From PALSA-693 sp963781155 (GTDB taxonomy: Bacteria; Actinomycetota; Acidimicrobiia; Acidimicrobiales; Palsa-688), in the NCBI GenBank assembly GCA_963781155.1, contig CAWAEC010000005.1, forward strand, positions 186,001 through 250,000: a stretch of DNA of 64,000 nt, written 5' to 3'. The translations under genes and the position numbers were made by a program. Below, piece by piece: positions 28,102-36,848 of the stretch. The notes beneath the pieces were generated by a model. The model made no database searches. It was given only the letters and a program-made list of their open reading frames with translations, and had not been told where the DNA came from. How positions within the stretch are numbered: position 1 is the first letter of the stretch; each line of letters opens with the position of its first letter.

Positions 28102-28446
28102 CACCCGTTCTCCTTGTCATTGGGCCCCTTCGTGCCGGGGATCACCCTGCGGACCAGGGTAGCTATCCCCGGTCGACACCAGTTGGCCCCGGCCTGAAAA
28201 TCGTTCCATCGGATGAGGAGGAGGCGGATGAGGAGGAGGCGGATGAGGAGGAGGATGCGACGTCGGTCTTTCGACCCGACGGGCGGTGGCGGACGACCCC
28301 GGGTGGTACGGACGGGTCGCTCCGGCTGCCCGGGCCATCGAGGTCCGTGAGGCTCCCTGACGCCCCGGACAGGCGGCCCGCGGCGACCCCCCGGTAAGCT
28401 GGAACTCCGCGCCCCCTGCGCCGATCCGAGAAAGGCCACTGTACCT
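28102..28446. promoter_or_regulatory. Divergent intergenic region with short tandem repeat
   Basis: 345 bases between the SPFH gene (leftward) and the MoxR gene (rightward), so both promoters should be here. I cannot assign -35/-10 boxes with confidence. It holds three 15-bp tandem units GGATGAGGAGGAGGC at 28211-28255 (last unit ends in A). Confidence 0.5.
28211..28255 (+). repeat. Three 15-bp tandem repeats
   Basis: GGATGAGGAGGAGGC occurs at 28211 and 28226, and as GGATGAGGAGGAGGA at 28241. Purine-rich on this strand. It may be slippage-prone. Confidence 0.9.
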
Positions 28447-29355
28447 GTGAGCGACGCTGCACCCCCCCGTCTCGAGTCCCCCGCTGTTGTCCGGGAAGGA
28501 TTGCGCCAGGTCAGCTACCTGGCCGACGAAGGGATCGCGGGCGTCGTCTACCTGGCCGAACGATTGGGCAAACCGGTGCTCATCGAGGGACCGGCCGGGA
28601 CCGGGAAGACGCAGCTGGCCAAGTCCGTGGCCGAGATGCTCGATGCCCGTCTGATCCGCTTGCAGTGCTATGAGGGCCTGGACGAGTCCAAGGCTCTCTA
28701 CGAGTGGAACTACAAGAAGCAACTCCTCCGCATTCAGGCCGAGCGGGTCAGCGAGTCGGCCGGCGGTGAGCATTGGGAGGACATCGAGGAGGACATCTTC
28801 TCGGAGCCGTTCTTGCTGACACGGCCACTGCTCGAAGCCATCCGGGCCGACGAGCCGGTCGTGTTGCTGATCGATGAGGTCGACCGCGTCGAGGTGGAAA
28901 CCGAAGCGCTGTTACTGGAGATTCTCTCCGACTACCAGGTGTCCATACCTGAGCTGGGCACGGTGACTGCCACCCAGATCCCGCTCGTGTTTCTCACTTC
29001 CAACAACACTCGAGAGCTCTCCGAAGCCCTCAAGCGGCGGTGTCTGTACCTGCACATCGACTATCCCGACCTCGAGCGGGAGAAAGAGATCGTGCTCACC
29101 CGCGTGCCTGGCATCTCTGAGGCCCTGGCCGACCAGGTGGTCCGCATCGTCCGTTCCATCCGGAATCTCGAGCTGAAAAAGGCGCCGTCGGTGTCGGAGA
29201 CCCTGGACTGGGCCCGCACCCTGCTGCTGCTCGGGATTCAGTCGGTGGACGCCGAGGCGGCGACCGGGACGCTTCACATCCTGCTCAAGTATCAGTCTGA
29301 CATCGACAAGGCAGCCAAGGATCTGAGCGCCTCCGCAGCCTCGCCGGTCCGCTAG
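28447..29355 (+). CDS. MoxR-family AAA+ ATPase
   Basis: 302 residues. Walker A GPAGTGKTQ near residue 50, Walker B LLIDEVDRVE, sensor region FLTSNNTRELSEALKRRC with the arginine finger area, and the C-terminal lid (SVSETLDWARTLLLLG). MoxR ATPases act as chaperones for metal-centre or complex assembly together with vWA proteins. The next gene is exactly such a CoxE-like vWA protein overlapping by one base, so the pair likely works together. Start is GTG 28447. Confidence 0.93.
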   Translation: MSDAAPPRLESPAVVREGLRQVSYLADEGIAGVVYLAERLGKPVLIEGPAGTGKTQLAKSVAEMLDARLIRLQCYEGLDESKALYEWNYKKQLLRIQAERVSESAGGEHWEDIEEDIFSEPFLLTRPLLEAIRADEPVVLLIDEVDRVEVETEALLLEILSDYQVSIPELGTVTATQIPLVFLTSNNTRELSEALKRRCLYLHIDYPDLEREKEIVLTRVPGISEALADQVVRIVRSIRNLELKKAPSVSETLDWARTLLLLGIQSVDAEAATGTLHILLKYQSDIDKAAKDLSASAASPVR

Positions 29356-30830
29356 TGGACGCGATCCAGGCCGCGGCGCTGCCGGCCGGCAGCTCGGCTG
29401 GTCTGCTGGAGACTCTGGCCGGTTTCGTCAAGGAGCTGCGGACGGCCGGCATCCCGGTGAGCCTGACCGAGAACCTCGATGCGGTGGAGGCGTTGCGCTT
29501 CATCCCGCTCGAAGACCGTGAGGCGTTCAAGTATGCCCTGGCCGCCACGCTGGTCAAAAACAACGCCCACTGGAAGGCGTTCGAGACGGTGTTCGAGGTG
29601 TACTTCTCGCTGCGAGGCCGCGAGTACCACCTGACCGAGGACGGCGCAGGCGACGGGGCCGTCGACGAGATGATCTTGGACTTGTTGGGCGCCCGCGAGG
29701 GAGAGGGCGGGGGAACGGAAGGGTTGACGCACGAGCAGCTGGCCGAGCTGCTGTACCGGGCGCTCATGGACGGCAACGACGCCATGATGCGCGCCGTCGC
29801 CCGCTCCGCTGTTACCCGTTACGCAGGTATGGAACCGGGCCGGCCGGTCGGCGGCACGTATTACCTGTACCGCACGCTCCGCCAGCTTGACCTTGACGCA
29901 GTGCTCGAGCGGATGATGGAGGCGGCCCGCCTGCAGACGCGCGGGGAGCTCACCGAGCTGGAAGAGCGATTGGCCCGCGAGGAGTACGAGGGCCGCACGG
30001 ATGCCTTGCGGCGCGAGATCGAGGCGGAGATCCGGCGCCGCTTGGTCGCCGACCGCGGTGCCGAGGCGGTGGCGAAGTCGTTGCGCAAGCCCCTGCCGGA
30101 GGACATCGACTTCATGCACGCCAGCCGCGAAGAGCTGGTGGCCCTGCGCAAGGCGATCGCGCCGCTGACCCGCAAGCTGGCGGTACGCCTGGCTCGCAAG
30201 CGGCGCCACGGCCGCAAAGGGCCGCTGGACTTCCGCAGCACGATGCGGCATTCGCTCTCCTATGGTGGGGTGCCGGCGGAACCCAAGTTCCGCTACCCGC
30301 GACCCTCCAAGCCGGAGATCATGGTGGTGGCCGACATCTCGGGATCGGTCGCAGCCTTCGCTCGTTTCACGCTGCAGATGGTGTATGCCATCAGCTCGCA
30401 GTTCAGCCGGGTCCGGTCGTTCGTCTTCATTGATGGCATCGACGAGGTGACGGATTTCTTCAAGGGCACCGAGGACATCTCCGCGGCCATCCATCGGATC
30501 AACACCGAGGCCGATGTGATCTGGGTCGACGGCCACTCCGACTATGGGCACGCCTTCGAGGTGTTCTGGGACCGGTGGGGACGGGACGTCAATCCGAAAA
30601 CCACGGTGCTGCTCCTCGGCGACGCCCGGAACAACTATCACGCCGCTCAGGCCTGGGTCCTGGCCGAGATGGCCAAGAAGGCCAGGCACGTGTACTGGCT
30701 CAATCCCGAGCCCCGCTCCTACTGGGACACCGGCGACTCGATCGTCAGCCAGTACGCCACCCACTGCTACGGCGCCTACGAGTGCCGCAACCTCAAGCAA
30801 CTGGAGCGCTTCGTCGAGCAACTTGGTTGA
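29355..30830 (+). CDS. CoxE-like vWA-domain protein, MoxR partner
   Basis: 491 residues. N-terminal helical CoxE-like region (ENLDAVEALRFI, REAFKYALAATLVKN), a basic middle (LARKRRHGRKGPLDFRSTMR) and a C-terminal vWA domain with a MIDAS of DISGS (VVADISGSVAAF) and VDGHSDYGHAFEVF. GTG 29355 shares one base with the MoxR stop. MoxR/CoxE pairs mature enzymes such as CO dehydrogenases; no coxMSL genes are in this window, so the client is unknown. The stop codon lies inside a long perfect palindrome. Confidence 0.9.
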   Translation: MDAIQAAALPAGSSAGLLETLAGFVKELRTAGIPVSLTENLDAVEALRFIPLEDREAFKYALAATLVKNNAHWKAFETVFEVYFSLRGREYHLTEDGAGDGAVDEMILDLLGAREGEGGGTEGLTHEQLAELLYRALMDGNDAMMRAVARSAVTRYAGMEPGRPVGGTYYLYRTLRQLDLDAVLERMMEAARLQTRGELTELEERLAREEYEGRTDALRREIEAEIRRRLVADRGAEAVAKSLRKPLPEDIDFMHASREELVALRKAIAPLTRKLAVRLARKRRHGRKGPLDFRSTMRHSLSYGGVPAEPKFRYPRPSKPEIMVVADISGSVAAFARFTLQMVYAISSQFSRVRSFVFIDGIDEVTDFFKGTEDISAAIHRINTEADVIWVDGHSDYGHAFEVFWDRWGRDVNPKTTVLLLGDARNNYHAAQAWVLAEMAKKARHVYWLNPEPRSYWDTGDSIVSQYATHCYGAYECRNLKQLERFVEQLG

Positions 30831-30855
30831 TCTCGCCAGCCTGGCGAGATCAACC
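30825..30855. terminator. Perfect 15-bp inverted repeat overlapping the CoxE stop codon
   Basis: GGTTGATCTCGCCAG (30825-30839) and CTGGCGAGATCAACC (30841-30855) are exact reverse complements around one base. As RNA it would form a very stable hairpin. There is no T-run after it, so a classical intrinsic terminator is only one option; a protein-binding palindrome is another. Confidence 0.6.
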
Positions 30856-30894
30856 CGCCAGGCAACCGGAGCACGAACCGTCGGCGACGCGAAG

Positions 30895-30922
30895 TTGAAC
30901 CGCTGGTGGCTTACCTACTAAT
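30895..30922 (+). promoter_or_regulatory. Candidate promoter for the small protein gene at 30966
   Basis: TTGAAC (30895-30900), 16 bases, then ACTAAT (30917-30922), about 43 bases before the ATG at 30966. Match to sigma70-type boxes is partial. Confidence 0.35.
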
Positions 30923-30965
30923 GTGATCGGTGTTAGGACATATGGGTAACGCCGGAGGGGGGAGT

Positions 30966-31196
30966 ATGGGTGACTCGGGCGATTACGCCATTATCGACGT
31001 CACGGAAAGGAGCCCCAGCAAGGGGAAGATCCTCGTACTTCTCGACAATGAGCAGGTCGCCGAAGAGATTGCTGCCGATCTTCGACGTCGCGGGCGCGAT
31101 GTCGTAGTCCAGATCGTCGGAGCCGACCCGCAGCCCAGGTTCGAAGTCGCCGAGGAGGAGCGCAGCGTGGCGCCGTTGGTCCTTCCGACCAGCTGA
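30966..31196 (+). CDS. Small protein of unknown function
   Basis: 76 residues starting MGDSGDYAIIDVTE, with GGAGGGGGGAG just upstream of the ATG. Contains a Rossmann-like start (KILVLLDNEQVAEEIAADL) and ends with a Pro/Leu tail. No Cys, signal peptide or membrane segment. An in-frame ATG at 30930 exists but has a poorer ribosome site. A stem-loop lies just downstream. Family not recognised. Confidence 0.6.
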   Translation: MGDSGDYAIIDVTERSPSKGKILVLLDNEQVAEEIAADLRRRGRDVVVQIVGADPQPRFEVAEEERSVAPLVLPTS

Positions 31197-31206
31197 AAAA
31201 CATAGC

Positions 31207-31257
31207 CCACTCAGGTGTGCGGACGACCTCAGGCGCTGCGAAATAGACCCTGAGTGG
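31207..31257. terminator. Stem-loop after the small protein gene
   Basis: CCACTCAGG (31207-31215) pairs with CCTGAGTGG (31249-31257), a 9-bp stem with a 33-base loop, starting 11 bases after the small gene's stop. No T-run. Confidence 0.4.
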
Positions 31258-31427
31258 TCATGTCACCACCAAGCGTCATACCGATTGCAAAGGCCCCGCT
31301 GAGGTACGCCAAGGCTTCACGGCAATGTCGTGTATTCGTTGCCTCCGGTTAAGGCCCCGGTTTCCGTCGGAGATGGCCGGGGTGCCAAAGTAAGAAGACC
31401 CTTAATTCCCGTTCAGGCAAGGACTCG

Positions 31428-31652
31428 ATGGTCGATCCCGACAAAGATGTCACACGTCACCGGGCCACCTACATCCTCGAGATGGGCGTATGGCGAGCGA
31501 CCTGCCGGGCATGTGGTCACAGCGTCACGGATCCCCGGCGCCGTCAGGCGGCGGCCGTATTCCGGAATCACATCCGTGAAAAGTGCAGCCGTACGGATTT
31601 GAAGGCCGGGATCACGGGCCCAGATTCCAGCGGCGCCGTCCTGCCGTCCTGA
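31428..31652 (+). CDS. Small putative zinc-finger protein
   Basis: 74 residues beginning MVDPDKDVTRHRATYILEMG. CRACGH, then HIREKC 20 residues later, gives a CxxC...HxxxxC arrangement that could bind zinc. The region between is Arg-rich and helical, so nucleic-acid binding is possible. AAGGAC precedes the start. It stands alone between larger genes, and coding potential is judged only from the motif and the open frame. Confidence 0.5.
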   Translation: MVDPDKDVTRHRATYILEMGVWRATCRACGHSVTDPRRRQAAAVFRNHIREKCSRTDLKAGITGPDSSGAVLPS

Positions 31653-31783
31653 AACGAAACAGCGAACCTTAGAGCCAGCATTCGGCGATTTTGTGAGCCG
31701 GTATTTTGGCTATTGATCGGTCGCGCCGCCGTATACAGAAACCGTGCCCGGTCCTGCCGCAGACGGGAGTCAGCGACTGGTTA

Positions 31784-31822
31784 GTGTGATAAAAGTCGCG
31801 TTATACGCGGCAAACATCACAC
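31784..31822. repeat. Nested inverted repeats
   Basis: Outer arms GTGTGAT (31784-31790) and ATCACAC (31816-31822) enclose inner arms CGCGT (31797-31801) and ACGCG (31805-31809). The outer arms resemble a Crp/Fnr-like half-site pair in sequence but are too far apart for the standard spacing. Confidence 0.55.
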
Positions 31823-31939
31823 AATCAGTGAGCGTGCCCACACGGGGCCAACTGGGCACGGTACGGCAGGCGGGCGGGCGCAGGGTTGCGTGCTGACCGC
31901 GGCCGAGCCGGCCGCCCTGGTGGGACCACGCACTGACCA

Positions 31940-31974
31940 GCTCGGGGGCGCGTCATTTGGGCGCGCCCCCGAGC
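31940..31974 (-). terminator. Strong GC hairpin after the surface-protein gene
   Basis: GCTCGGGGGCGCG (31940-31952) and CGCGCCCCCGAGC (31962-31974) form a 13-bp perfect stem with a 9-base loop, 12 bases beyond the stop at 31987 in the direction of transcription. T-run absent. Confidence 0.7.
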
Positions 31975-31986
31975 GTCACGAAGTGG

Positions 31987-34421
31987 TCAGGGAGTACCGA
32001 GCCAGCCGGAGACGTCGGCGACGATCTGTACGGAGCCGCCGCCGGCGTCGTTGAAGATATTGACCACGCCGCCGGCGCCCACGGGCGCAATGACCAGGTT
32101 CGGGACGGTCTGGCCGGCCACGAAGTTGAGGCTGGCGGTGTTGGGCTGGGTGGCGCCAGCCGGATAGACCGTCAGGAAGCCGGGCGCCGTGGGCGCGGTT
32201 GCCGTCACGTTGAGCACGACCGCGCCGACCCCGGAAGAAGGCACGCCCCCGGCGCTGAGCACGGACAGGTGGACCGTCTGGCCGGGCGCGACGGGCCCGG
32301 TGGTGCCACCGGTGCCGTTGCGGGTGTCCAGGATTCGGGCCGGCGTCAAGGTCCCGAGCCCGCCGGCGGCGGGACCGGACGGCGCCGCCGCGAACCAGCC
32401 GGACACGTCGGCGACGATCTGCACGCTACCGCCATGGGCGTCGTTGAAGATGTCCACCACCCCGCCGGCACCCACCGGCGCGATGACCAGGTTCGGGACG
32501 GTCTGGCCGGCCACGAAGTTCAGGTTGGCGGTGTTCGGTTGGGTGGCGCCGGCCGGGTAAATGGTCAGGAAGCCCGGCGCCGTCGGCGCGGTCGCCGTCA
32601 CGTTGAGCACGACCGCCCCGATCCCGGACGGCGGTAGCCCTCCGGCCCCGAGCACCGAAAGGGCGACCGTCTGGCCGGGCGCGACCGGCCCGGTGGTGCC
32701 ACCGGTGCCGTTGCGGGTGTCCAGGATGCGGGCCGGCGTCAAGGTCCCGAGCCCGCCCACGGCGGGACCGGAGGGGGCGGAGGCAAACCAGCCGGACACG
32801 TCGGCGACAATCTGGACCGAGCCGCCCCCGGCGTCATTGAAGAAGTCCACTACCCCTCCCGCGCCGACCGGGGCGACGACCGCGTTGGCGACCGTCTCAC
32901 CGGCGGTGAAGTTGAGGCTGGCGGTGTTGGGCTGCGTGGCGCCGGCCGGGTAGACGGTGATAAATCCCGGCGCCGTCGGGGCGGTGACCGTGACGTTCAA
33001 CACCACAGCGCCGACGCCGACCGTCGGCACGCCGCCCACTCCCAGCACGGTGAGCCCGACCGTGTGGCCGGGCGCGACCGGCCCGGTGGTGCCGCCCGTG
33101 CCGTGGCGGGTGTCCAGAATCCGGGACGGCGTGATGGGCACGAGCCCACCGGCCGACGTGGTGACGGTTTCGTCAAACGGCGGCGATGTCGAGGGCGGGA
33201 AGCCGGTGGTGCCGGAATAGGAGGCCGTGATCACCTGCAGGCCGGCAGTGGCAAAGGTCTGCTTGCAGGTGGCCACCCCCGATGTCAGCGTCTCCGACGT
33301 ACAGGCTGCGAGCGGACTGCCGCCGTCGAGGAACGTCACGGTGCCGCCGGTGGGTGTCGGCGTGACCGTCGCGGTGAACGTGACCTGCGCGTTCTTGGCG
33401 ACCGGGTTCGCCGACGAGGTGACCGTCGTGCCGTTGATGGTGAACGAAAGGGCGCTCGAGGTGGACCCGCCGATAATGGCGGCGGAAGTCGTGTTGGCGC
33501 CCGTCTCACCGAGCAATGGGCTGAAAACGGCGGTGTAACTGTGGCTGCCGATGGCCGGAGGACGACTGTCGGTGAAATTGGCCACGCCGCCACTTACCGC
33601 GACCGGCGAGCCCAGGGCCGTTGCGCCATCAAATAACTGCACGGTGCCCGCCTCCGCTGGCGAGACCGTGGCCTTCAAAGGAATGTTCGTCCCGCCCGGC
33701 TGCGGACTGGTCAGCGTGCTCGTGAGCGCGGTCGTTGTCTTCGTCACCAGAGGGAAGAGCTGGGCCCAGCCGTTGGCCGGCACGGTGGTGCCGTCCACGG
33801 TGATCGCGGAGGCGGTGGTGTTGTAGCCGATATCGGTCTCCCAGTAGGTGCCGGCCGGGTTGCCGGCCCCCCGCGGACCAGAGTCCGTCAAGCGCACCTG
33901 GATGGTATTGGCATAACCGACCGTCGGATCGGGAGTGTTCGAGCCCAGCCAGGTCTCGATGTTGGCTGTGCCGGTGGCTGCGACCGGATGGGTGGGAGCG
34001 TCAGCCGCCACATTCGCAGGCGTCCCGGTGGGCAGGCCGGACGCCGGGTCGAATGTTGTGGTGCCGGTCTCCGGGGTACCACCCCAGGCACCCGGCGGGG
34101 CCCCATGGTTGGGATCGTAGAAGTTCATGATGGCCTTGTCCGCGCCCGGGTCGGCCCCAGTGGTCGCCACCGCGTAAGCGAACGGGCTCGTCAGGTTGGT
34201 CCCGCTGGTGACCTCATTGCCGTTGACGTCATAGAACACGATGTTGCCGTGCGGCGGGGCGGCGTTGACGTCCGGCTCCCAGGGGGAGCTGAAGAGGCAG
34301 CGGAACTGGACGTTATGCCGATTGGCGCTGCTATCGATAGAAGCGATAAGGCTGCCAACGAAGCCGTCCCCTGGATGACGGTCTTCCATCGAATTGCGCG
34401 CACCTCAAACATCCTTTGCAT
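31987..34421 (-). CDS. Secreted surface protein: shared N-terminal module, Ig-like repeats, three C-terminal 120-residue repeats; one frameshift
   Basis: About 811 residues. The signal peptide (TASLAALSLLSIAAPIGITS) is in another frame and joins near 34282-34286, where a run of five C on the coding strand should be six; restoring it gives SSAPPWEPD as in the homologue at 54 kb. The span of 2435 bases is 3n+2, as one deletion predicts. Next come the roughly 190-residue module also seen at 36.8 and 54 kb (GNIVFYD, YWETDIGYNTTAS), Ig-like repeats (TVQLFDGATALGSPVAV), and three copies of a beta repeat (LTPARILDTRNGTGGTTGPV ... VQIVADVSGWF) known from actinobacterial exported proteins. No membrane anchor is visible. 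ATG 34412 is an alternative start. Confidence 0.82.
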
Positions 34422-34537
34422 CGAGCCCTAAAGAGGGAAAGATCTAATCAGAGCGGGTTCCTTGGTAACGGCGTATCAAATCCGTTTACTATGAATTCAT
34501 CTTCCCGTAGCCGGATAGTCGTACAGTGGCCTGGGCC

Positions 34538-35440
34538 TCACGATACCGAGAGTCGTCGTCTTCTACGGACAAGCCACCAGACCGCGCCGGCAACTGCGGC
34601 GACCACGATCACGACGATTGCTGCGAGTATCCCCGCCGATAGTCCCCCGCTTCCACTTTTCGAACTGGAACCCGCCGCCTCGGCCGTAGCGGATTTGCCC
34701 GACGCCGAGGCCGACGGCACGGTCGAAGAAGTCGTCGTCTTCTGCACAGCGGCGCCGGCTTTCGAAGTTCCCTTGGCCTGGGTGCCGGCGGTGCCGGATG
34801 CCGCGGCCGGATGGGCGACAGTTGGCGACTGCGGGGCCGCCAACTCGGACTTCGGAAGCATCAGTGACTCAATTGAAACCGCCGTGCCGACGTGGCATGA
34901 CCCGCCTCCGCCGGTCGCCAGCGTCCAGGTGCTGCCCGAGACATGGATCACCGCCGCCGGATAGGACGAGCTATAAGGGGATTCGTTCGGGTTGGAAAAG
35001 TACATGCGCAACTCGAGGAACCCGTCCCAATACGCCGGGTAGGAGCGATCCGCCCAGAGTAAGGGGGCGTCCGCGTAGGTAGCCTGGGCGATGGGGTGCG
35101 CGGGATTGGAGAACAGAGCCTCGTCCGTGAGCTGATACCCGGCCCAGTTGGAAGGATCTACGTACTGAATAGGCTGGTAGACGCCGAGATAGGCGCGGGT
35201 GTAGCCGTGCGGTGCCGGAATCGACGATACGGCACTCCACACGAAGGGCTTGGAAGCGAGGCTCCCCGACGTCACCGGCTGCCAGTTATGGTTGCATAAC
35301 GTCAGCGCGCCGTCCACATATTGGTCCTGGAACGGCACTGCCGGGGAGCTTGCGTGCGCCGCGGTAGGGATTATCCCCATAGAACCGAACGCGAACAGCG
35401 ACAGCAGCAGTTTGGGGAATCTCGACCTCATCCTCATCAC
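34538..35440 (-). CDS. Membrane-anchored extracellular protein
   Basis: 300 residues. N-terminal signal peptide (LLLSLFAFGSMGIIPTAAHA), an extracellular domain of about 170 residues rich in aromatic residues (GYTRAYLGVYQPIQYVDPSN), a Ser/Thr/Ala linker, one membrane helix (ILAAIVVIVVAAVAGAVWWL) and a basic tail RRRRR. The tail looks like a sortase substrate end but has no LPXTG motif. Its ATG overlaps the stop of the WxL-interacting gene (ATGA), so the two are coupled. Domain family not recognised. Confidence 0.82.
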   Translation of the reverse strand: MMRMRSRFPKLLLSLFAFGSMGIIPTAAHASSPAVPFQDQYVDGALTLCNHNWQPVTSGSLASKPFVWSAVSSIPAPHGYTRAYLGVYQPIQYVDPSNWAGYQLTDEALFSNPAHPIAQATYADAPLLWADRSYPAYWDGFLELRMYFSNPNESPYSSSYPAAVIHVSGSTWTLATGGGGSCHVGTAVSIESLMLPKSELAAPQSPTVAHPAAASGTAGTQAKGTSKAGAAVQKTTTSSTVPSASASGKSATAEAAGSSSKSGSGGLSAGILAAIVVIVVAAVAGAVWWLVRRRRRLSVS

Positions 35441-36700
35441 TTTGCCTCGGGTACCGCTTCGGGCTCACTCGACGCGACCGGTGCTGGATGCTCCTCCGAA
35501 GGCTTTGCTTCCGGGGCCGCACCGTCATCGGTTTTTGGTGGAACCGTGCCTTTGCCGTCTCCTTCACTGGCAACCGTGGCGCCCCCGGGACCGGTAGGCG
35601 ACTTGCCGCCCCGGTCTTGGCGAGACCGGCGCCGACGGCGGCGGCGAATAATGAGCCACAGCACCAGGAGGAAGATTATCAGGACGATGATGGCGACCAG
35701 GGTCCACGGGACAGCCCAAAAGGTGAGCGTGCCCTTGTAGGGACCCGACGCCGGTTGAACGCTCCCCGGGATGACCAGCGGGGAGATCGAGACGTGACCG
35801 GTGTCGCGGATCTCCGGAAATATGCCGCTGATCTGAACCTTTTGTTTTACGGAAAATCCCGGCAAGAGAAGCTGCACTTCGGCCACATGGGCCGCGACTT
35901 TCTTCGTGCCGAACAGTCCGGTGATGTACACCGTCTGGCGGCCACCGAGAGCGACATTTCCTGTGTTCCGGACCGTGTAGGTGAGCTCCGCCTGTCCGGT
36001 GCCTATTGGGTTGGCCGTGCCTTCAGTAATTGACGCGGAGGTTCTCCACGGTGAACGCGGGGTGCAGCGGACCGCTCACGCGGAGGAAGATCCGGGTGCC
36101 GATGGTCTGCAGTAACTGAACCCGCTGACCGCTCTTGGAGACGATCAAGGACTCGAGGGTGGCCGTGATGACGCCGACGTGATCACCGGGAGTGGCAGTC
36201 TTCGGCACTTCCACCAGGAACGGGACAATGATGTCGCTGCGGGGCGGGAGTTTGACGGAGAGGTCGGATGAGGGCAGGGCGATCCATGTCCCCAAACCCG
36301 TGGAGCGCTCGTTCACCGGAAGGGCCGCGAAGCCCCCCTGGGGGGTGTTGACCGCGTCGGTGCCCCGCAACAAGAAGGTGGCGGTCTGGTTGGAATAGTT
36401 GATGACTGCGACGTGGTCTTCGATCCGCCCGCCCGGCGTGGCACCGAAGGAGTAGATGCCGCGTCCATCGGGCTTGGTGGCGCTGGCGGTCTGCGTGCCG
36501 AACGTGACCACGTTCTTGCCGGAACCCGGGGGGCTCGGATTCGACGCGTACGCGGCCGGCGGCGTCAGCAACGAGACTGCGGCAGAAACCATGGCGACGA
36601 CGAGGGCCAAATAGACCCCGATCGGAGGCAAGAAACGGCCCGACTTTATCCGCCGATTTGAAGTGTCGATGTCAGCCACGAGAGTGCACAGCCCATCCAA
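35437..36700 (-). CDS. WxL-interacting (DUF916/DUF3324-type) membrane protein, one frameshift
   Basis: About 420 residues. After a signal peptide, the first domain has the DUF916 pattern: GIYSFGATPGGRIEDHVAVI, LPPRSDIIVPFLVEVPKTAT, PGDHVGVITATL. Near 36020-36026 the frame stops at VENLRVNY; skipping one base it continues EGTANPIGTGQAELTYTVRN, the start of the second domain. The span of 1264 bases is 3n+1. It ends with a membrane helix (WTLVAIIVLIIFLLVLWLII), seven Arg and a Pro/Glu tail. In Firmicutes such proteins bind WxL-domain proteins and peptidoglycan. The upstream neighbour at 36849 has a WxL-like C-terminus, which supports the assignment. Confidence 0.82.
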
Positions 36701-36759
36701 TAGTTCTGTCGCGGAGCTGCTCCAACTTTAGCAGGGGCAGCTCCTCCCATAATTGGCAG

Positions 36760-36789
36760 GAGCGGGACGGGGTTAACCCCGTCCCGCTC
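36760..36789 (-). terminator. Perfect 15-bp palindrome between the WxL-like and WxL-interacting genes
   Basis: GAGCGGGACGGGGTT (36760-36774) and AACCCCGTCCCGCTC (36775-36789) are exact reverse complements. Lies 60 bases beyond the WxL-like gene's stop; likely its terminator. Confidence 0.65.
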
Positions 36790-36848
36790 TTGCTATTCAA
36801 CTGCAATCAGGATCTCATATCGATCCCGTGGTCAAACGGCGTTCCCGA

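Larger units (their letters stand above)
31653..31986. other. Intergenic region with nested inverted repeats and a terminator hairpin
   Basis: 334 bases with no gene I can support. It is less GC-rich in the middle than its surroundings. It holds a nested inverted repeat at 31784-31822 and the strong hairpin at 31940-31974. Confidence 0.6.

Noticed and set aside
26995..28197. 400-residue plus-strand frame
   Set aside because: Antisense of the SPFH gene; lacks any motif, whereas the SPFH frame has three zinc ribbons and an RBS.
29352..30821. 489-residue minus-strand frame
   Set aside because: Antisense to the CoxE-like vWA gene, which has recognisable domains and coupling to MoxR.
30930..30965. 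Upstream ATG for the small protein at 30966
   Set aside because: ATG 30966 has a strong GGAGGGGGGAG site just before it; the extra residues from 30930 are low-complexity translation of that site.
31987..32780. Possible CRISPR or DNA-level repeat array from near-identical 360-base units
   Set aside because: The repetition is explained by protein repeats of about 120 residues; no short repeats with unique spacers and no cas genes.
32189..33538. Several plus-strand frames with repeated Pro/Thr sequence
   Set aside because: They mirror the three C-terminal repeats of the surface protein on the minus strand.
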